DNA from: Halalkalibacter alkalisediminis
Lineage (GTDB): Bacteria > Bacillota > Bacilli > Bacillales > Bacillaceae_D
Direction: 5' to 3'
NCBI RefSeq assembly: GCF_028610705.1
Contig: NZ_JAQQWT010000010.1
Coordinates: 48,311-112,310 of the forward strand
Length of the DNA stretch: 64,000 nucleotides
A model generated the notes under the pieces. It was not told the DNA's origin and did no database searches. It was given only the letters and a program-made list of their open reading frames with translations. Below, piece by piece: positions 24,185-33,711 of the stretch (positions are counted from its first letter, which is position 1; every line of letters starts with the position of its first letter). A program made the position numbers and the translations under genes.

Positions 24185-25450
24185 CTAAAGCTTTTTCTTT
24201 TGTTCAATACTCTCAATCGTTTGACCAATAGTCGTTTTATATAATCGACTTTTCGGTTCATACATTGTTTGAGAAGGCCACAATCCATGGTGACCTGAAA
24301 AAATATAACTTGTTAAGCACGCCAAAAAAAAAATATTCCATCCCTTCTCCCCCAAACATCTCAACCGCCAACAGAAAGGCTGCTATAGGAGTATTCGCAC
24401 CGCCACAAAATACTGCGATCATACCTAAGCCGGCAAGAAAAGACATTGGGAAGTCAATAAAATGATCTAAAGTATTTCCTAACGTAGCACCAATAAAAAA
24501 TAATGAGATAGCCTCTCCACCTACAAAACCAGTTCCTAAAGTAACCGCTGTGAAGACTAACTTAGCAAGAAAGGCATAGGGAGGAACGTCATGTTTAAAT
24601 GATTCTTCTAGCATGTCTAAACCACGACCATTATAGTCATAGGAACCTACTATATACGTTAAGGCGACAATCATCATTCCTCCAACAAAAGCTCTAATCA
24701 TATGATTTTGCTTTGTATATTTTTCAGAAACCTTATGAATTCCATGTCTTAATTGGCAATATAATACACTTACAAGACTAAACAGAATGGCTAACAGAAT
24801 TACTTTTGCAAACGACATGATTGATAGTTCTGGGATGGACTGTATAATAAATGTTTCATGTTCAACTCCCCAAGCTTTTTCGGTCATAAAATGTCCTACA
24901 AAACTTGCTACAAGACATGGGATAAGAGCTTCATATTTCATCTTACCTAAAGCGACCATTTCCATTCCAAACACAGCACCGGTAATCGGTGTACCAAAGG
25001 CTGCGCTTATTCCACTCATCAGTAAAATCTTCGTGTCGATTATGTTTACTTTAAAAAATTTGTTTACAACTTCAGCGACACTTCCTCCCATTTGAATGGC
25101 GGAACCTTCTCTGCCTGTCGATCCACCAAATAAGACGTAATAAAGGTTCCCAAATAGACAAGTGGTCCCAACCTTCGCAGTATCTTGTTTTTTCCATGAA
25201 CCCCTTCGATTACGAGGTTATTTCCTTTGTACAAGTTTTGTCCAGCACTCGTTCCATAATTCATATATATGTACCCTAAAACCATACCTCCTAGAGGGAG
25301 ACAATAAATAAGCCAAGAATTTTGCTCTCGTACTTCTCCAAGATAATCGTTCATGTTTAAGAGGAAGGCTGTTGTTGAACCAATCATTAGACCGATAATT
25401 GCTCCAAAAAAAATCCATTTGGAAAGGGTAAAAAAAAATGCTTTATACAT
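24185..25450 (-). pseudogene. ClC-type chloride channel/transporter, frameshifted twice
   Basis: The gene starts at 25450. The first frame runs to about 25110; the anion-binding signature appears only after a shift of one base, as GGSTGREGSAIQMGGS. The middle frame (25091-24258) holds the intact helices GTPITGAVFGMEMVALG and FVGGEAISLFFIGA. A second shift occurs in a run of ten Ts (24323-24332). The other frame continues ACLTSYIFSGHHGLWPSQ and the conserved C-terminus to the stop at 24185. All conserved ClC motifs are present across frames, so it is either freshly broken or affected by sequencing indels. Confidence 0.85.
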
Positions 25451-26124
25451 ATAACTTCACTTCCTGTCTGTCTTTCTCATTTCAGGTGATTTTGAGGTTG
25501 TCTACATACATGTTATGTAATTCTTCATAAAATAGGTTACCTGATACTTAATTGGGTAATTGGTGTTTGTTGAGCTGCAAAATAAGAACCCCACCAAAGA
25601 CAATGAACTTAAGCTTTCCATCTAAAATGACACTCAAGTCACAACTTCCTTCCCGAGCTTTCCTCGCCTTTTTCTTTGTATCAATATCATTAACTAAAAT
25701 TAATTTATATTTAGTGATTGAAACAATATAAAACACGATTCTAAACTCAATAACTTAATATGGTATACATCAGTCGTTCAAGCATATGAAGCATCATCGA
25801 CTACGTACCAGAGTACCTCATACCCCACCATCTCGTACCATGTTGGAATATTAATTCAATGTCTATAAACCTTACCAGGATAGAAAAAGTAAACTTACTT
25901 TATAGCATGGTCTTCTTCAATGGTTTCATTAGCGAAACAATCCCATAAGATCGTTTTGATGTGTTTTGAAAGGACTAATAGGGGGTAAAGTGTTTTCCGA
26001 AGAGACCGAAACATCGGTCTTTTTAATCATTTTTATATGGCATACAAATTTCGGCATAATGACCTATGCTTTTTATTGATTCTGTTCATAGGATGGCAAG
26101 GTACTAAAAAAGGAGGGTTTTACT
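25451..26124. other. Gene-poor stretch
   Basis: About 670 bases. One 62-codon frame at 25548-25736 on the minus strand has no ribosome binding site and no recognisable features, so it is not called. The only clear signal is the orphan terminator near 26003. Confidence 0.45.
26003..26025 (+). terminator. Orphan terminator
   Basis: AGACCGA (26003-26009) pairs with TCGGTCT (26014-26020) and is followed by TTTTT. No intact plus-strand gene precedes it, so it probably belonged to a lost gene. Confidence 0.7.
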
Positions 26125-26178
26125 TTGAAATTTAGACGTGTTGATTCCGAGAAAAGTTTACCGAATTTTAATGGCTAA
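26125..26178 (+). CDS. 17-residue truncated ORF with strong start signals
   Basis: AAAGGAGGG lies 6-7 bases before TTG 26125, which opens MKFRRVDSEKSLPNFNG and a stop at 26176-26178. The stop coincides with the end of the convergent subtilase fragment, so the frame is probably the 5' stump of a gene cut off by a rearrangement. Confidence 0.3.
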   Translation: MKFRRVDSEKSLPNFNG

Positions 26179-26693
26179 TTTCCTCTACCACGGAAACTAT
26201 ACACTTCAATGAAGTAGTTACCTGTTCTTCGAGGGACAAATGAAACATTTTCCTGTCTGTCCGTTGTATAGGAGTACCCTACTAAATTTCCATCTGGATC
26301 ATAGATATATAGGTCAAAATCATTTCTCTCATTCTCTTGAATTATGGTTACAGAGATAGGGTAGGATAAATTGGTCACTGTGTATTCCCATACGTCTCGT
26401 GATCGATTTTGTAAAGAGCCACTTTGTGAAATGTGGGCAGGGCTTTCTGGCAGATCTCCCCTTTCATTAGCGGCTGTCATGACTGCTTGGTAGCCTTGCA
26501 ATCGTCCGAAGCCGTAATCGATATCCTTAGCAGCTTTTCCCCAATCCTCTGCAGTTCCAAACAGAATATCTTTTATTTGGTTGGTCGTTAACTCTCCATC
26601 AGCATCTAACATTAGGGCGATGGTCCCTGCTACATAAGGGGTAGCCATACTCGTTCCACTAAACGTCGCATTATAACTTATTTCTTCACTCTT
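26175..26693 (-). pseudogene. C-terminal fragment of a subtilisin-like (S8) serine protease
   Basis: The fragment begins in the catalytic Ser motif (YNATFSGTSMATPYVAG). It continues with the typical subtilase helix (LMLDADGELTTNQIKDIL) and ends with an 80-residue pre-peptidase C-terminal-like beta domain (NDFDLYIYDPDGNLVG ... RRTGNYFIEVYSF). The Asp and His catalytic motifs and the signal and pro-peptides are missing, and an in-frame stop lies at 26694-26696. It is the remains of a secreted protease. Confidence 0.85.
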
Positions 26694-27344
26694 TTATTAA
26701 CTACTCCCCCATATACTAGGGGTAATCAAAAATCGATAAAATTTTATCCTAGTTCTTCATCTAATCGTTCAACTGAGCTTAATTAAGCTCATATTGCTCG
26801 AGCAGACATTCCAATTCACGTTTCGCAAATTTATACCAACCTAAATCCCTCTACTCTTTTGTTGCTGTTTCTAGTAGCTTGTTGCACGTTTGATCCCTTT
26901 CCTCTTGACAAAAACCTTCCACTTCAACAAGAAATCTTCACGTGACATCTTCATTATAAAAAGCCGCTTTACCTTCCCACCTCTTAATACAACAAATAAA
27001 TTTGGGGAGATATGTTTAAATGATATTTAGATGAAACCTTCAATGATCATAAGTTGTCTAGTGAACTGATCTCTGATTTGGCGCTTCCTCATAGTTTGGC
27101 ATTTATCAGTTGTCCAATAACTTTGGATTCTTTATAGCATTGGGGAGAGTTATCATTGAGTTCCTTCCTGCTTTTTACGTGTATTGGATTAACGAATACA
27201 AGCTCATCCCCCTTGCCTTAAGCAAATCAGAAAATAGGCCAAAATAGAGGCAAATCTCGCCGAATTATCGGCACATTTTCCAATTAAACGGCCGAAAAGA
27301 AGAAAATAGACGAATGAATCCTATTATGTAAGGGTTTTCAATAT
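26694..27344. other. Degenerate intergenic stretch before the sigma-54 promoter
   Basis: Roughly 650 bases without a supported gene. Minus-strand pieces around 26790-26960 read as short coding-like stretches in alternating frames but match nothing I recognise. The last 130 bases upstream of the promoter contain GC-rich palindromes (see the entry at 27259). Confidence 0.4.
27259..27294 (+). promoter_or_regulatory. Possible enhancer (UAS) for a sigma-54 activator
   Basis: GCCGAATTATCGGC (27259-27272) and CGGCCG (27289-27294) are palindromic and stand out from the AT-rich surroundings. They lie about 50-85 bases upstream of the sigma-54 -24 element. NtrC-type activators bind palindromes at such upstream positions. 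Assignment to the activator at 30588-32030 is inference. Confidence 0.4.
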
Positions 27345-27360
27345 TGGCACACTATTTGCA
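27345..27360 (+). promoter_or_regulatory. Sigma-54 (-24/-12) promoter of the adh-aldh unit
   Basis: TGGCACACTATTTGCA matches the consensus TGGCAC-R-N4-TTGCW at every defined position, with correct GG and GC spacing. It lies 37 bases before the Zn-ADH start codon. Transcription here would require SigL and an AAA+ activator, and one is encoded about 3 kb downstream. Confidence 0.88.
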
Positions 27361-27397
27361 CTGTAAATAATGAATACATGAAATGGGAGGTTTTAAA

Positions 27398-28408
27398 ATG
27401 AAAGCAGCTGTTGTTAATCAGTATAACCAAAAATTAGAGATTAAAGAGATGGAAGTGCCTACAATCGAACGTGGTGAAGTTCTAGTAAAAATTGAAGCCT
27501 GTGGAGTTTGTCATACAGATCTACATGCAGCCCATGGTGATTGGCCAGTTAAGCCAAAACTTCCATTAATACCAGGTCACGAAGGTGTTGGAATTGTAAC
27601 AGAAGTTGGTGAGGGTGTGACAAACATTAAAGTGGGCGATCGAGTTGGTATTCCATGGCTCTTTTCTGCATGTGGTGAATGTGAATATTGTTTAACTGGT
27701 AGAGAGACTCTTTGTCCTGACCAAGAAAACGGTGGCTATTCTGTTGATGGTGGGTATGCAGAATACTGCAAGGCCCCTGCCCATTATGTGGCGAAAATTC
27801 CTGATAACGTTGATCCAGTAGAAATAGCTCCTATTTTATGTGCAGGAGTAACGACTTATAAAGCATTAAAGGTGTCAGAGGCAAAACCTGGTGATTGGGT
27901 AGCCATCTATGGTATAGGAGGACTTGGACATGTCGCCCTCCAATATGCAAAAGCAATGGGATTTAATGTGATCGCCGTTGATATTCAAGATGATAAATTA
28001 GAGTTAGCAACTAAGTTAGGTGCTGATAAAACGATTAATGGGCTTAAGCTAGATCCAGTTCAAGCAATAACAGAGGAAGTCGGTGGCGTCCAAGCAGCCA
28101 TTAGTGTTGCTGTAACAAAAAAAGCTTTTGAACAAGCCTACCAATCCGTTAAACGAGGTGGAACCCTTGTAGTAGTTGGTCTTCCTCATGAAGACTTACC
28201 GATCCCAATCTTTGATACAGTCCTTAACGGCGTAACAGTACGAGGATCGATCGTTGGTACTCGCAAAGACATGCAAGAAGCACTTGAGTTTGCTGCCCAA
28301 GGTAAAGTGAAAACCAATATTGAAACGGCTCCGCTTGATAGTATAAATGAAGTTTTCGAAAAGATGGAAAAAGGACAAATAAATGGAAGAATTGTTTTAA
28401 CGATGTAA
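27398..28408 (+). CDS. adhP: Zinc-dependent alcohol dehydrogenase (AdhP type)
   Basis: 336 residues of the medium-chain dehydrogenase family; oxidises primary alcohols such as ethanol with NAD+. Catalytic zinc ligands are Cys in [16 protein letters not shown] (residues 37-40) and His/Glu in PGHEGVG. The structural zinc site is [15 protein letters not shown] (about residues 92-106). The Rossmann motif [14 protein letters not shown] is near residue 172. ATG 27398 with GGGAGG upstream is chosen over 27383. It is the first gene of the sigma-54 promoter unit. Confidence 0.95.
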   Translation: MKAAVVNQYNQKLEIKEMEVPTIERGEVLVKIEACGVCHTDLHAAHGDWPVKPKLPLIPGHEGVGIVTEVGEGVTNIKVGDRVGIPWLFSACGECEYCLTGRETLCPDQENGGYSVDGGYAEYCKAPAHYVAKIPDNVDPVEIAPILCAGVTTYKALKVSEAKPGDWVAIYGIGGLGHVALQYAKAMGFNVIAVDIQDDKLELATKLGADKTINGLKLDPVQAITEEVGGVQAAISVAVTKKAFEQAYQSVKRGGTLVVVGLPHEDLPIPIFDTVLNGVTVRGSIVGTRKDMQEALEFAAQGKVKTNIETAPLDSINEVFEKMEKGQINGRIVLTM

Positions 28409-28504
28409 TATTCTAGTAACCCCTGTAATAGAATGATGTGAGCGGTTCAATAGACTATTTTTAGGGGAGATAATTGCTCTTCTATTAACAAGGAGGAAAT
28501 GTAT

Positions 28505-30022
28505 ATGATTTATGGTCAACCAGGAACAGAGAATGCAAAGGTTCAGTTTAAAAAGAGATATGAGAACTACATTAACGGGGAATGGACTGCACCGGTAAAA
28601 GGGCAATATTTTGAAAATGTGACTCCCGTTACAGGTGAAGTATTTTGCGAGGTTGCTCGCTCTACTGCCGAAGATATCGAATTAGCTCTTGATGCTGCAC
28701 ACCATGCAAAGGTAGCTTGGGGAAAAAAATCTCCTACTAGTCGTGCAAACATTCTAAATAAAATTGCGGATCGCTTAGAAGAGAAGCTAGAAATGTTAGC
28801 GGTTGCGGAAACTTGGGATAATGGAAAAGCTGTTCGTGAAACCCTAAATGCAGATATCCCACTGGCGGTCGATCACTTCCGTTATTTTGCTGGAGCAATC
28901 CGCGCACAGGAAGGCTCACTAAGTCAAATTGATGACGATACGGTAGCCTATCACTTTAATGAACCACTAGGTGTAGTCGGACAAATCATTCCATGGAATT
29001 TCCCGATTCTAATGGCCGTTTGGAAAATTGCTCCTGCTCTTGCTGCTGGTAACTGCATCGTATTGAAGCCCGCAGAGCAAACACCAGCTTCGATTATGGT
29101 ATTGATGGAATTAATAGAGGATCTCCTCCCTCCTGGAGTACTAAATATAGTAAATGGATTTGGTCTTGAAGCTGGTAAGCCATTAGCTACAAGTTCTAGA
29201 GTTGCGAAAGTCGCTTTTACCGGCGAAACAACAACAGGCCGTTTAATTATGCAATATGCTTCACAAAATATTATTCCTGTAACACTTGAACTTGGTGGAA
29301 AATCACCAAACATCTTCTTTAAGGACGTAATGGATCAAGATGATGCGTTTTTAAATAAAGCAATTGAAGGTTTTGTATTATTTGCGTTGAATCAAGGTGA
29401 AGTTTGTACATGCCCTTCCCGAGCTCTAATTGACGAATCTATTTATGATGAGTTTATGTCAAGAGCACTTGCTAGAGTAAAGGAAATTAAAACAGGGAAT
29501 CCGTTAGATGTTTCAACGATGATGGGCGCACAAGCATCAAATGAACAATTGGAAAAAATCCTATCTTACCTAGATATTGGGAAACAAGAAGGCGCTGAAT
29601 GTTTAACTGGTGGTGCTAGAAATACAATTGAAAATTTTGAAAACGGTTACTATATTCAACCGACTGTTTTCAAAGGTCACAATAAGATGCGGATTTTCCA
29701 AGAAGAAATTTTTGGTCCGGTCGTATCTGTAACAACTTTTAAAACCGAAGAAGAAGCTCTATCGATCGCAAACGATACATTATATGGCCTTGGAGCCGGT
29801 GTCTGGACCCGCAACATCAATAACGCTTATCGTTTCGGCCGTAATATCGAAGCTGGACGCGTCTGGACAAACTGCTACCACGCCTACCCAGCCCACGCTG
29901 CATTCGGTGGTTACAAAGCTTCAGGAATCGGACGAGAAAATCACAAAATGATGCTTACTCACTACCAACAAACGAAAAACATGTTAGTTAGCTACAGCCC
30001 AGATGCATTAGGATTCTTTTAA
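28505..30022 (+). CDS. NAD-dependent (acet)aldehyde dehydrogenase
   Basis: 505 residues of the ALDH superfamily, close to the acetaldehyde dehydrogenase AldA/ExaC group. The catalytic Glu lies in [13 protein letters not shown] (about residue 262) and the catalytic Cys in [11 protein letters not shown] (about residue 301). ATG 28505 is preferred over 28499 because AGGAGG is 8 bases from it. It lies 96 bases downstream of the Zn-ADH gene in the same direction, so the pair can oxidise an alcohol to the acid. Confidence 0.94.
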   Translation: MIYGQPGTENAKVQFKKRYENYINGEWTAPVKGQYFENVTPVTGEVFCEVARSTAEDIELALDAAHHAKVAWGKKSPTSRANILNKIADRLEEKLEMLAVAETWDNGKAVRETLNADIPLAVDHFRYFAGAIRAQEGSLSQIDDDTVAYHFNEPLGVVGQIIPWNFPILMAVWKIAPALAAGNCIVLKPAEQTPASIMVLMELIEDLLPPGVLNIVNGFGLEAGKPLATSSRVAKVAFTGETTTGRLIMQYASQNIIPVTLELGGKSPNIFFKDVMDQDDAFLNKAIEGFVLFALNQGEVCTCPSRALIDESIYDEFMSRALARVKEIKTGNPLDVSTMMGAQASNEQLEKILSYLDIGKQEGAECLTGGARNTIENFENGYYIQPTVFKGHNKMRIFQEEIFGPVVSVTTFKTEEEALSIANDTLYGLGAGVWTRNINNAYRFGRNIEAGRVWTNCYHAYPAHAAFGGYKASGIGRENHKMMLTHYQQTKNMLVSYSPDALGFF

Positions 30023-30067
30023 GAGAAAACCCCAAAAGGTATGCTTTTCACCTTTTGGGGTTTTCTC
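30023..30067 (+). terminator. Very strong terminator after the aldehyde dehydrogenase gene
   Basis: An 18-base perfect stem (GAGAAAACCCCAAAAGGT at 30023-30040 with 30050-30067) lies directly after the stop. The TTTTC inside the 3' arm acts as a partial tail. DUF779 downstream would then depend on readthrough or its own promoter. Confidence 0.8.
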
Positions 30068-30079
30068 GAAGCATTTTAA

Positions 30080-30110
30080 GCGTCCTATGAGCGGGGTTCT
30101 CATAGGACGC
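30080..30110. repeat. Perfect 12-bp palindromic hairpin between ALDH and DUF779
   Basis: GCGTCCTATGAG (30080-30091) and CTCATAGGACGC (30099-30110) pair perfectly around a 7-base loop (CGGGGTT). There is no T tail, and a GC-rich stretch (GCGTAACGGACGGAGCC) follows. It may be a dispersed repeat or an mRNA processing/stability element. Confidence 0.7.
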
Positions 30111-30193
30111 GCGTAACGGACGGAGCCAGTGACTCTCTTATTTTTGCAAAGGTAAATTTATCTTCGATCCAAACACAGGCAAAGGAGGCTCCT

Positions 30194-30553
30194 ATGGTCA
30201 AACGGGTCACTGTCACAGAAGAAGCTATTGATTTTATTAGGTACTTAAAAAAGAAACACGGTCCCCTCATGTTCCATCAATCGGGAGGATGTTGTGACGG
30301 AAGTTCACCGATGTGTTATGCCGATAACGAATTTATCATTGGTGACAGCGATACATTACTAGGTGAAATAGCTGGATGCCCGTTTTACATCGGTTCAGCC
30401 CAATACGAATATTGGAAACATACTCAACTCATTATTGACGTAGTTGAAGGTCGTGGTGGAATGTTCTCACTTGAAGGACCTGAAGGAAAACGATTTATAA
30501 CACGTTCAAGAATATTTACAGCAAAAGAACGTGACCAATTAAACGAGACATAA
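30194..30553 (+). CDS. DUF779 domain-containing protein
   Basis: 119 residues covering the whole DUF779 domain. It has the typical HQSGGCCDGSSPMCY motif (residues 34-48), whose clustered cysteines suggest metal or redox chemistry, and a late GGMFSLEGPEGKRFI segment. DUF779 genes are commonly linked to acetaldehyde dehydrogenase genes, as here, but the biochemical role is not established. An AAAGGAGG site precedes ATG 30194. Confidence 0.9.
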   Translation: MVKRVTVTEEAIDFIRYLKKKHGPLMFHQSGGCCDGSSPMCYADNEFIIGDSDTLLGEIAGCPFYIGSAQYEYWKHTQLIIDVVEGRGGMFSLEGPEGKRFITRSRIFTAKERDQLNET

Positions 30554-30587
30554 GAGCCTAGTGCTCCTATGTCTCGTTTTCCCTTTT
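30542..30587 (+). terminator. Terminator overlapping the DUF779 stop
   Basis: AACGAGACATA...GAGC pairs with GCTC...TATGTCTCGTT and is followed by TTTCCCTTTTTT. The stem includes the stop codon of the gene. It lies between convergent genes. Confidence 0.85.
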
Positions 30588-32030
30588 TTATGAACTCCCT
30601 TTCTCATTTAATAAATAGCGTAGTTTTCGCATCGATATATTTAATCGTTCTGCTGCCACTTTACGGTCACCAATCGTCGACTTAAGCGTTCTTTGTACAA
30701 AGGCTTTCCCTACTTCTGTCTCGAGTTCTTTTACTTGAATTAAAACAGATGACAAATCTACCTCACCCTCTGTTTTCCATAATGAGAGGATTTTTTGATT
30801 CCACCTCTTCAAATAAACCTCAAAACTTTCTTCTCTATCAAGAAGTTGTTCGGGGGGAGAGTGTGTTTGACTACTTAATAACTTCTCAGGTAAATAGTCT
30901 GTACCTATAATATTCACTTCACCATCAGCTAGTACTACAGCTCGTTTGATTACATTGCTCAATTCCCTAATGTTTCCTGGCCAATCATATTCCATTAATA
31001 CATTCATGGCTTCATTAGAAAAATGCAGGCTGGAATGGTGTTTTTCTAATAAGTAGGTAATAAGCGATGGGAGATCTTCCTTTCTTTCACGTAGTGGAGG
31101 AATCGTTAGTTTGACAACATCCAATCGATATAATAAATCCTCTCTAAACCTCTTTTCTTGAACAGCATTTACTAGATTAACGTGAGAGGCTGCAATAATT
31201 CGTGTGTTTGTTTTCCGAATCGATTCGTCTCCTACTCTCATAAATTCTCCCGTTTCCAAAACCCGCAGGAGTTTTACTTGTGTAGATAATGAAGCCTCAC
31301 CAATTTCATCTAAAAATAATGTTCCACTACTCGCAATTTCAAAGACACCTTTTCTCTCTTTAAAAGCACCTGTAAATGATCCTTTCTCATGTCCAAACAA
31401 TTCGCTTTCTAATAAAGCTTCTGAGATAGCCCCACAATTAATTCCGATTAAAGGATGTTCCATTCGTTTACTTGCTAAATGGATATAATGGGCAAGCACT
31501 TCCTTCCCAGTACCCGTCTCTCCTTCGATTAACACATTGACATTTTTTTTGGAGATTTTATAAGCCATGGTTACAAGCTGCTTCATCGTTTGACTCTCAC
31601 CAATCATAAATCCTGAATCTTTGGCTAGTTTATCCATCGTGCTTTGTTCTGATGTTACGGTCCCATCGAGCAATTCATCAATTAATGTTTCTAATTGATC
31701 AATGTCATCAAATGGTTTTTCAATATAATCATTTGCCCCTAGTTTTATCGCTTCAACCGCCGTTTTAACAGTACTATAGCCAGTCATAATAATGGTTTTA
31801 CAAAGTGGAAATTTAGCTTTAACTTTCGCTAATAAAGATAAACCACTTGTATCAGGTAATTTCACATCAAGCATCGCTAAATGGTAATGTTCCCTTTCCA
31901 ATAACTGATTACAGTCGGTACCACTATAGCCCACTGATACATCATATCCTTTGCTAGAAAGCAGATGGTTCAAAAAGTTGCCGACTTCTACTTCATCATC
32001 AATGATTAATATGTTCGGTGTTTTGCTCAA
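30588..32030 (-). CDS. NtrC-family sigma-54-dependent response regulator
   Basis: 480 residues in three domains. Receiver 1-120 (NILIIDDE acidic pocket, phospho-acceptor Asp in MLDVKLPD, Lys in YIEKPF). AAA+ 155-380 (Walker A GETGTGKE, the sigma-54 contact loop as KGSFTGAF, a Walker B-type LFLDEIGE). C-terminal Fis-type helix-turn-helix (DRKVAAERLNISMRKLRYLL). The TTG at 32030 with GAGGAAG upstream gives the natural N-terminus; the longer ORF to 32132 runs into the kinase gene. Thirteen bases separate it from the kinase. It likely activates the sigma-54 promoter at 27345. Confidence 0.94.
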   Translation of the reverse strand: MSKTPNILIIDDEVEVGNFLNHLLSSKGYDVSVGYSGTDCNQLLEREHYHLAMLDVKLPDTSGLSLLAKVKAKFPLCKTIIMTGYSTVKTAVEAIKLGANDYIEKPFDDIDQLETLIDELLDGTVTSEQSTMDKLAKDSGFMIGESQTMKQLVTMAYKISKKNVNVLIEGETGTGKEVLAHYIHLASKRMEHPLIGINCGAISEALLESELFGHEKGSFTGAFKERKGVFEIASSGTLFLDEIGEASLSTQVKLLRVLETGEFMRVGDESIRKTNTRIIAASHVNLVNAVQEKRFREDLLYRLDVVKLTIPPLRERKEDLPSLITYLLEKHHSSLHFSNEAMNVLMEYDWPGNIRELSNVIKRAVVLADGEVNIIGTDYLPEKLLSSQTHSPPEQLLDREESFEVYLKRWNQKILSLWKTEGEVDLSSVLIQVKELETEVGKAFVQRTLKSTIGDRKVAAERLNISMRKLRYLLNEKGSS

Positions 32031-32043
32031 TTTTCTTCCTCTT

Positions 32044-33702
32044 TCATGTTTTTTTCGGAATACATAATGTAAACGTACTTCCCTCACTAGGAATACTCTC
32101 GACTTCAATCGTACCACCATGTGACTTAGCAATACCTAGACTGACAGAGAGACCTAGTCCAGATCCTTTAATGGCTTCTTTCGTCGTAAAAAACGGGTTG
32201 AATATCTCCTGAATAATACGATCGTCTATTCCTGATCCATTATCTGATATTTTTATACAGACCAACGCACCATATTTCTCATCCATATTCTCAAACGTTT
32301 CAATTGTAATTATTTTACTATTACTATCCATCTCTTCAAGCGCTTGTTTCGCATTCAGCAAGAGGTTAATGACAATTTGTTCTAATTGCTGCAAACTTCC
32401 ATTAATACTCGCTAGATTGGGATCCAACTGCAAATCAATCATTATATTTTGTTGTTCGATTTGATAACGTATTAAATTCAATACTTGTTCAATAACCTGA
32501 TTCAATGAGCATTCTTGAAATAAATATTCGTCTTGACGTGAAAATGTAAGTAAGCTTCTAATAATATGCTTACACCGTATACCGCATTGGTGAATGTCTT
32601 GCAACAATTTAAATTCACTTGTTTCTCTTTCGGTCGTTCTTAATAATAGTTGGGAATTTCCTAAGACAGCCGTTAGTGGATTATTGAGTTCGTGGGCTAC
32701 TCCAGCAGCCATCTCTCCTATTGCGGCTAATTTACCTGAGTGAATAAGTTGAGCTTCGATTTGAAGTTTCTCTGTTACATCATTCATGTATACCAGAACT
32801 TCAGTGAGTTCATTTTCCTCACTTAGCGAAGGATAACACTCTAACTCGCAAATTCTATTTTGGATGGTCAGTTGCCGAGATGTCATTTGTTTCGTTTGAT
32901 AGGTTTCTGTTAAAGGACTATCTAGTTTTTGAATATCAAGCAATTGATGAAAGGTTTGTTGGAAGATAAAACGGTCATCAACCGAAAAGAACTTTCTTAC
33001 CGCATCGTTAAATAAAGTAATTTTTTCATTTACATCAACAATAAAGATCATACTTGGGACGGAGCGAAACGTTTCTTCCCACTCCTTTTGGCTTTTTAAA
33101 ACTGCATTATAAAGCCGTGCATTCTCAATACAAGCAGCTAGCTGATCGGAAAGCTGTTGAAAAAACAAGTAATCGCTTTGTTCATATTCAACTTGTCCCT
33201 TGCTCTCAAAACAAAATACACCTATCACTTTTCCTTTACATACGAGCGGATATAAAAAAATACATTGTGTACCTACTTCGATCAATGTAAGAGCTTCAAA
33301 AAACGCATCCTTTTTTTCTTCAAACACTAAATTCTTCATAAGTGGTTTTTTCGATTCTAACACTGACCGAAAAAGAGAATTCTCCCGTGGAAAACACGTA
33401 AAAGGCTGCAGCGTCAATTTATTTGTAGGATACACGTTTGTTAAAATCAACTCTTCTTTATCAATAACAGAAATATACAACCGCTCAACAGGGAAAATTT
33501 GGTTAAGTTTTTCTAAAATATTATGTAACAATGTATCAATGGACGTATCTACATTAAAGCTTTTCGTTACTTCATTAATAATTTCTAATTGCATATTCTT
33601 TTTCTCAAGCTCGAAAACCGTCTTCTTTAACTCAGCGTAATAGCTTCTCTTTGAAGACTTTACACCCGTTAAAAGATCGATCATTTCCACCCTATTTTTC
33701 AT
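32044..33702 (-). CDS. Sensor histidine kinase (GAF-PAS-HisKA-HATPase)
   Basis: 552 residues, no membrane helices, so a cytoplasmic sensor. A GAF-like domain covers about 25-190, PAS about 205-320 (SMIFIVDVNEKITLFNDAV), HisKA with H-box GVAHELNNPLTAVLGNSQ near 340, and HATPase with N-box VINLLLNAKQAL and G-boxes DNGSGID and GSGLGLSVS at the end. ATG 33702 with AGGTGGAG upstream is used. It begins 9 bases after the Fe-ADH stop and precedes its response regulator, forming a three-gene operon. The signal is unknown, perhaps an alcohol or redox state. Confidence 0.93.
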   Translation of the reverse strand: MKNRVEMIDLLTGVKSSKRSYYAELKKTVFELEKKNMQLEIINEVTKSFNVDTSIDTLLHNILEKLNQIFPVERLYISVIDKEELILTNVYPTNKLTLQPFTCFPRENSLFRSVLESKKPLMKNLVFEEKKDAFFEALTLIEVGTQCIFLYPLVCKGKVIGVFCFESKGQVEYEQSDYLFFQQLSDQLAACIENARLYNAVLKSQKEWEETFRSVPSMIFIVDVNEKITLFNDAVRKFFSVDDRFIFQQTFHQLLDIQKLDSPLTETYQTKQMTSRQLTIQNRICELECYPSLSEENELTEVLVYMNDVTEKLQIEAQLIHSGKLAAIGEMAAGVAHELNNPLTAVLGNSQLLLRTTERETSEFKLLQDIHQCGIRCKHIIRSLLTFSRQDEYLFQECSLNQVIEQVLNLIRYQIEQQNIMIDLQLDPNLASINGSLQQLEQIVINLLLNAKQALEEMDSNSKIITIETFENMDEKYGALVCIKISDNGSGIDDRIIQEIFNPFFTTKEAIKGSGLGLSVSLGIAKSHGGTIEVESIPSEGSTFTLCIPKKT

Positions 33703-33711
33703 TTTCTCCAC

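Noticed and set aside
25548..25736. Minus-strand ORF of 62 codons
   Set aside because: No ribosome binding site, no family resemblance and located in decaying DNA.
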